A stretch of DNA of 14,359 nucleotides from an uncultured Eubacteriales bacterium (GTDB lineage: Bacteria > Bacillota > Clostridia > Oscillospirales > Oscillospiraceae): the NCBI GenBank assembly GCA_900554275.1, contig USGS01000040.1, positions 1-14,359 of the forward strand, written 5' to 3'. The notes below the pieces were generated by a model. It did not search any database. It was given only the letters and a program-made list of their open reading frames with translations, and was not told the DNA's origin. Position numbers and translations under genes: made by a program. Positions 12,694 through 14,359 of this stretch are shown here, piece after piece. Numbering within the stretch: the first letter of the stretch is position 1; every line of letters starts with the position of its first letter.

Positions 12694-12794
12694 CCAAAAG
12701 TCTTTCTGTTTGGTAACAAAAGTTACAAATAGTTTCAATTCTATTGCCGTGCCCTGTTTGGAACGCCAATGGCGCGGCTATACTTCGAGGTACT

Positions 12795-14090
12795 ATGGAA
12801 AGAATGGAAGCAACAACACACCGGCACGTCACCCCGGTCACCGTGTGCCAGGCTATACACAACGTACCGTATCACGCGGCGGGCTGGCTCATCCGGGCCG
12901 TCCGCAGCGTGGGCCGCTGCTTTGCCTGGACGTGGGACGCGGTGGTCTGCGAGTGCCGCCGTGACGCTCTGGCGCTGCGCCGCTGGTTTTTCCGCTCCGC
13001 TCCGGTGCGAGCCTGGCGCGCTCTGCGCCGCTCGCCGACGCTCAACGGGTTTGCCGACACGCTGCGCGCTAACCCGCTGGTGCGGCTCATGACCATGATC
13101 GCCGTGACGGCGCTGGTGTTCGTGGGTGCGGTGAGCTACGATCCGCCCCGGACGGTGGACGCCATCTGCATCGTGGTGGACGGCGACGGCCCCCACGTAC
13201 TGGATCAGCGCAGCGAGACCCGTGACTACCGCGACCTGCTGCTGCGCCGGAGCGTGGGCGACAACGCGCTCCAGCTCGTTTTACAGCCGGGGCGCACCGT
13301 CACCGTGAACCATGCCGGGCAGGTCAATACCTATACCACCCGCGCCGAGCGGCTGGGGGCTTTTCTGCACCGGACCGGCATCGCTTTGGGTGAGGACGAG
13401 ATGGTGGAGCTGAACACCACCGGCGACCAGCTGGCGCTGCACATCAGCCACACGCTGACGTACCAGCACTATGTGGTGGTGGAGACGGATTATCAGGTGC
13501 GGCGCATCGCCGATCCCCTGATGGACAAGGGGACGGAGCAGGTGCTGCGCAAGGGCGTAAAGGGCCAGGTCGTCGAGACGTATGAGGACACGGTGGTCAG
13601 CGGTGAGGTGGTGTCCACCAAATACGTGGGCGCGAGCCACGATACGTCCCACGCGGAGATCGTGCTGTACGGCACGCGGGTCTATGAGGTAGCGCGGGAC
13701 GACACCATCGCGGAGGATCATCCCAACGAAAACGGCGAGGGCGGCTATCTGCTCTTTAAGTCCGGTGACACCATGACGTACTCCAAGGCCATGCTGTGCA
13801 ATTCCACCGCCTATTACAGCGGCGGCGAGCACGGCGCGGCGTGGACCACGGCGGTGGGCGCCAGCGTGGGGCTGGGGACGATCGCCGTCGATCCGAAGGT
13901 CATCCCCTATTACACCAATATGTTCATCCAGACGCCCACCGGCAGTCGCGTGTACGGCATGGGCACGGCGCTGGACTGCGGCGGCGCGATCAAGGGCAAC
14001 ATCGTCGATCTGTGGTTTCCCACCTACGCCGACTGCGCGCGCTGGGGACGGCGGAACGTGACGGTCTATATCCTGAATAAGAAGGCATAA
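12795..14090 (+). CDS. Membrane-anchored G5 and 3D domain cell-wall protein (YabE-like)
   Basis: The 431-residue protein probably cleaves or remodels peptidoglycan outside the cell. One membrane helix at about 95-115 (VRLMTMIAVTALVFVGAV) follows an unusually long, Arg- and Trp-rich cytoplasmic N terminus. Outside there is a DUF348/ubiquitin-like region (about 165-220), a G5 domain (about 222-295, with ADPLMDKGTEQVLRKGVKG), and a C-terminal 3D domain (about 328-428). The three Asp that name the 3D domain are visible: D366 in IAVDP, D394 in ALDCGGAIKG and D405 in IVDLWF. YabE and Rpf-like proteins share this order. I chose the ATG at 12795 (GAGG close upstream); ATG 12804 is almost as likely, while the TTG at 12744 lacks a ribosome binding site. 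rsmA and yabE are near neighbours in Bacillus, which supports the assignment. Confidence 0.88.
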   Translation: MERMEATTHRHVTPVTVCQAIHNVPYHAAGWLIRAVRSVGRCFAWTWDAVVCECRRDALALRRWFFRSAPVRAWRALRRSPTLNGFADTLRANPLVRLMTMIAVTALVFVGAVSYDPPRTVDAICIVVDGDGPHVLDQRSETRDYRDLLLRRSVGDNALQLVLQPGRTVTVNHAGQVNTYTTRAERLGAFLHRTGIALGEDEMVELNTTGDQLALHISHTLTYQHYVVVETDYQVRRIADPLMDKGTEQVLRKGVKGQVVETYEDTVVSGEVVSTKYVGASHDTSHAEIVLYGTRVYEVARDDTIAEDHPNENGEGGYLLFKSGDTMTYSKAMLCNSTAYYSGGEHGAAWTTAVGASVGLGTIAVDPKVIPYYTNMFIQTPTGSRVYGMGTALDCGGAIKGNIVDLWFPTYADCARWGRRNVTVYILNKKA

Positions 14091-14093
14091 AGC

Positions 14094-14134
14094 GTATAAG
14101 AAAGGAGACGTCTTTGGCGTCTCTTTTCTTATAC
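14094..14134. terminator. Intrinsic terminator after the G5/3D gene
   Basis: A 17-bp stem (14094-14110 with 14118-14134, one G-T wobble, 7-base loop) begins 3 bases after the stop codon. Its right arm is U-rich (CTTTTCTT), and the near symmetry could allow action on both strands. Confidence 0.85.
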
Positions 14135-14163
14135 TTGCAAAACGACGCCGTTTTCTGTATCAT
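14135..14163 (+). promoter_or_regulatory. Possible promoter after the G5/3D terminator (TTGCAA-17-TATCAT)
   Basis: TTGCAA (14135-14140) and TATCAT (14158-14163) are 17 bases apart. Each box departs from consensus, and the spacer contains a small hairpin AAAACG-ACGC-CGTTTT. Any transcript would run into the structured tail of the window. Confidence 0.35.
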
Positions 14164-14359
14164 AACAGGCAGACGCCTACTATTTATTATATTGTTACCA
14201 TCGATTAACAAGGGCAAACACGCCTGACAGCGTGTCTTTCCGGCGCTTTTTGCCCTTTTCGCCTTGGCTTGCGCCAGCAAGCCCGCGTCTCAAAAACCAA
14301 AAATCACTCGAAAATACATCGCTGGCAGGTGCGAGCAGTTTTGTCGGAGCAGAAATGTG
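14164..14359. other. Non-coding tail with several hairpins, function unknown
   Basis: I see no convincing gene in this edge stretch. It holds a 9-bp outer stem AAGGGCAAA (14210-14218) with TTTGCCCTT (14249-14257), an inner hairpin CACGC/GCGTG (14219-14234), and a separate perfect 7-bp hairpin GGCTTGC-GCCA-GCAAGCC (14266-14283). It is then A-rich up to the edge. It could be the leader or terminator of a gene past the edge, a small RNA, or an interspersed repeat. The reverse strand is open for about 50 codons without a start or ribosome binding site. Confidence 0.45.

Noticed and set aside
12694..12794. c-di-AMP (ydaO-type) riboswitch ahead of the G5/3D gene
   Set aside because: The leader is only ~95 bases, shorter than this class, and I could not recognise its conserved core.
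12769..13092. Open frame starting at ATG 12769, overlapping the G5/3D gene in another frame
   Set aside because: It has no ribosome binding site and no family resemblance; the overlapped frame continues into the membrane helix and the G5/3D domains.
13990..14280. A 96-codon - strand open frame at the right edge
   Set aside because: It runs through the terminator hairpin and into the 3D domain coding region, and lacks a ribosome binding site and recognisable motifs.
1..14359. CRISPR array, tRNA or rRNA genes, insertion sequences, integrase, toxin-antitoxin or phage-defence genes
   Set aside because: I looked for regular repeats, cloverleaf arms with a T-loop, transposase or integrase motifs and defence domains and found none. 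The AbrB-type gene has no toxin partner.

Overview
The window is about 14.4 kb of GC-rich DNA packed with genes on both strands. It looks chromosomal and comes from a low-motility-of-gene-order Firmicute, most likely a gut Clostridia member of the Oscillospirales type (relatives of Flavonifractor, Oscillibacter or Dysosmobacter). This rests on the gene types (BMP-type nucleoside ABC transporter, 3D/G5 cell-wall protein, YqeC, AbrB-ABC-ABC2 cassette), AAGGAGG ribosome binding sites, occasional TTG starts, and AT-rich SigA-like promoters between GC-rich genes. The genus is an inference. I see no insertion sequence, prophage, CRISPR array, tRNA or rRNA.

Region 1 (1-5655, + strand) is a purine import and deamination block. 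It starts with the 3' end of a BMP-family nucleoside-binding lipoprotein and a strong terminator. A separately promoted ATPase-permease-permease operon follows (two fused ABC domains plus two BPD_transp_2 permeases, the layout of Bacillus NupNOPQ/YufNOPQ). After another terminator comes an amidohydrolase whose motifs match 8-oxoguanine deaminases. Together these suggest uptake of purine nucleosides or bases and deamination of an (oxidised) guanine to a xanthine/urate-type product.

Region 2 (5656-9230) holds a conserved but uncharacterised TIM-barrel protein (+), a DUF362/2x[4Fe-4S] protein (-) ending against the same bidirectional terminator, and a two-gene operon (+) of an RluA/RluD-type pseudouridine synthase and a GNAT acetyltransferase overlapping by ATGA.

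Region 3 (9228-10901, - strand) is an AbrB-type regulator, ABC ATPase and ABC-2 permease operon, each gene overlapping the next. Its promoter is back to back with that of rsmA (+, 16S rRNA dimethyladenosine methyltransferase); the two -35 boxes overlap.

Region 4 (11809-14359) has yqeC (-), a selenium-cofactor protein for selenium-dependent molybdenum hydroxylases, diverging from a membrane-anchored G5/3D-domain cell-wall protein (+). The last 225 bases after its terminator hold no convincing gene but several hairpins and a possible promoter. The labile-selenium hydroxylases served by YqeC are typically purine or xanthine hydroxylases, so YqeC and the 8-oxoguanine deaminase may serve the same purine-catabolic lifestyle, although they are about 6 kb apart.
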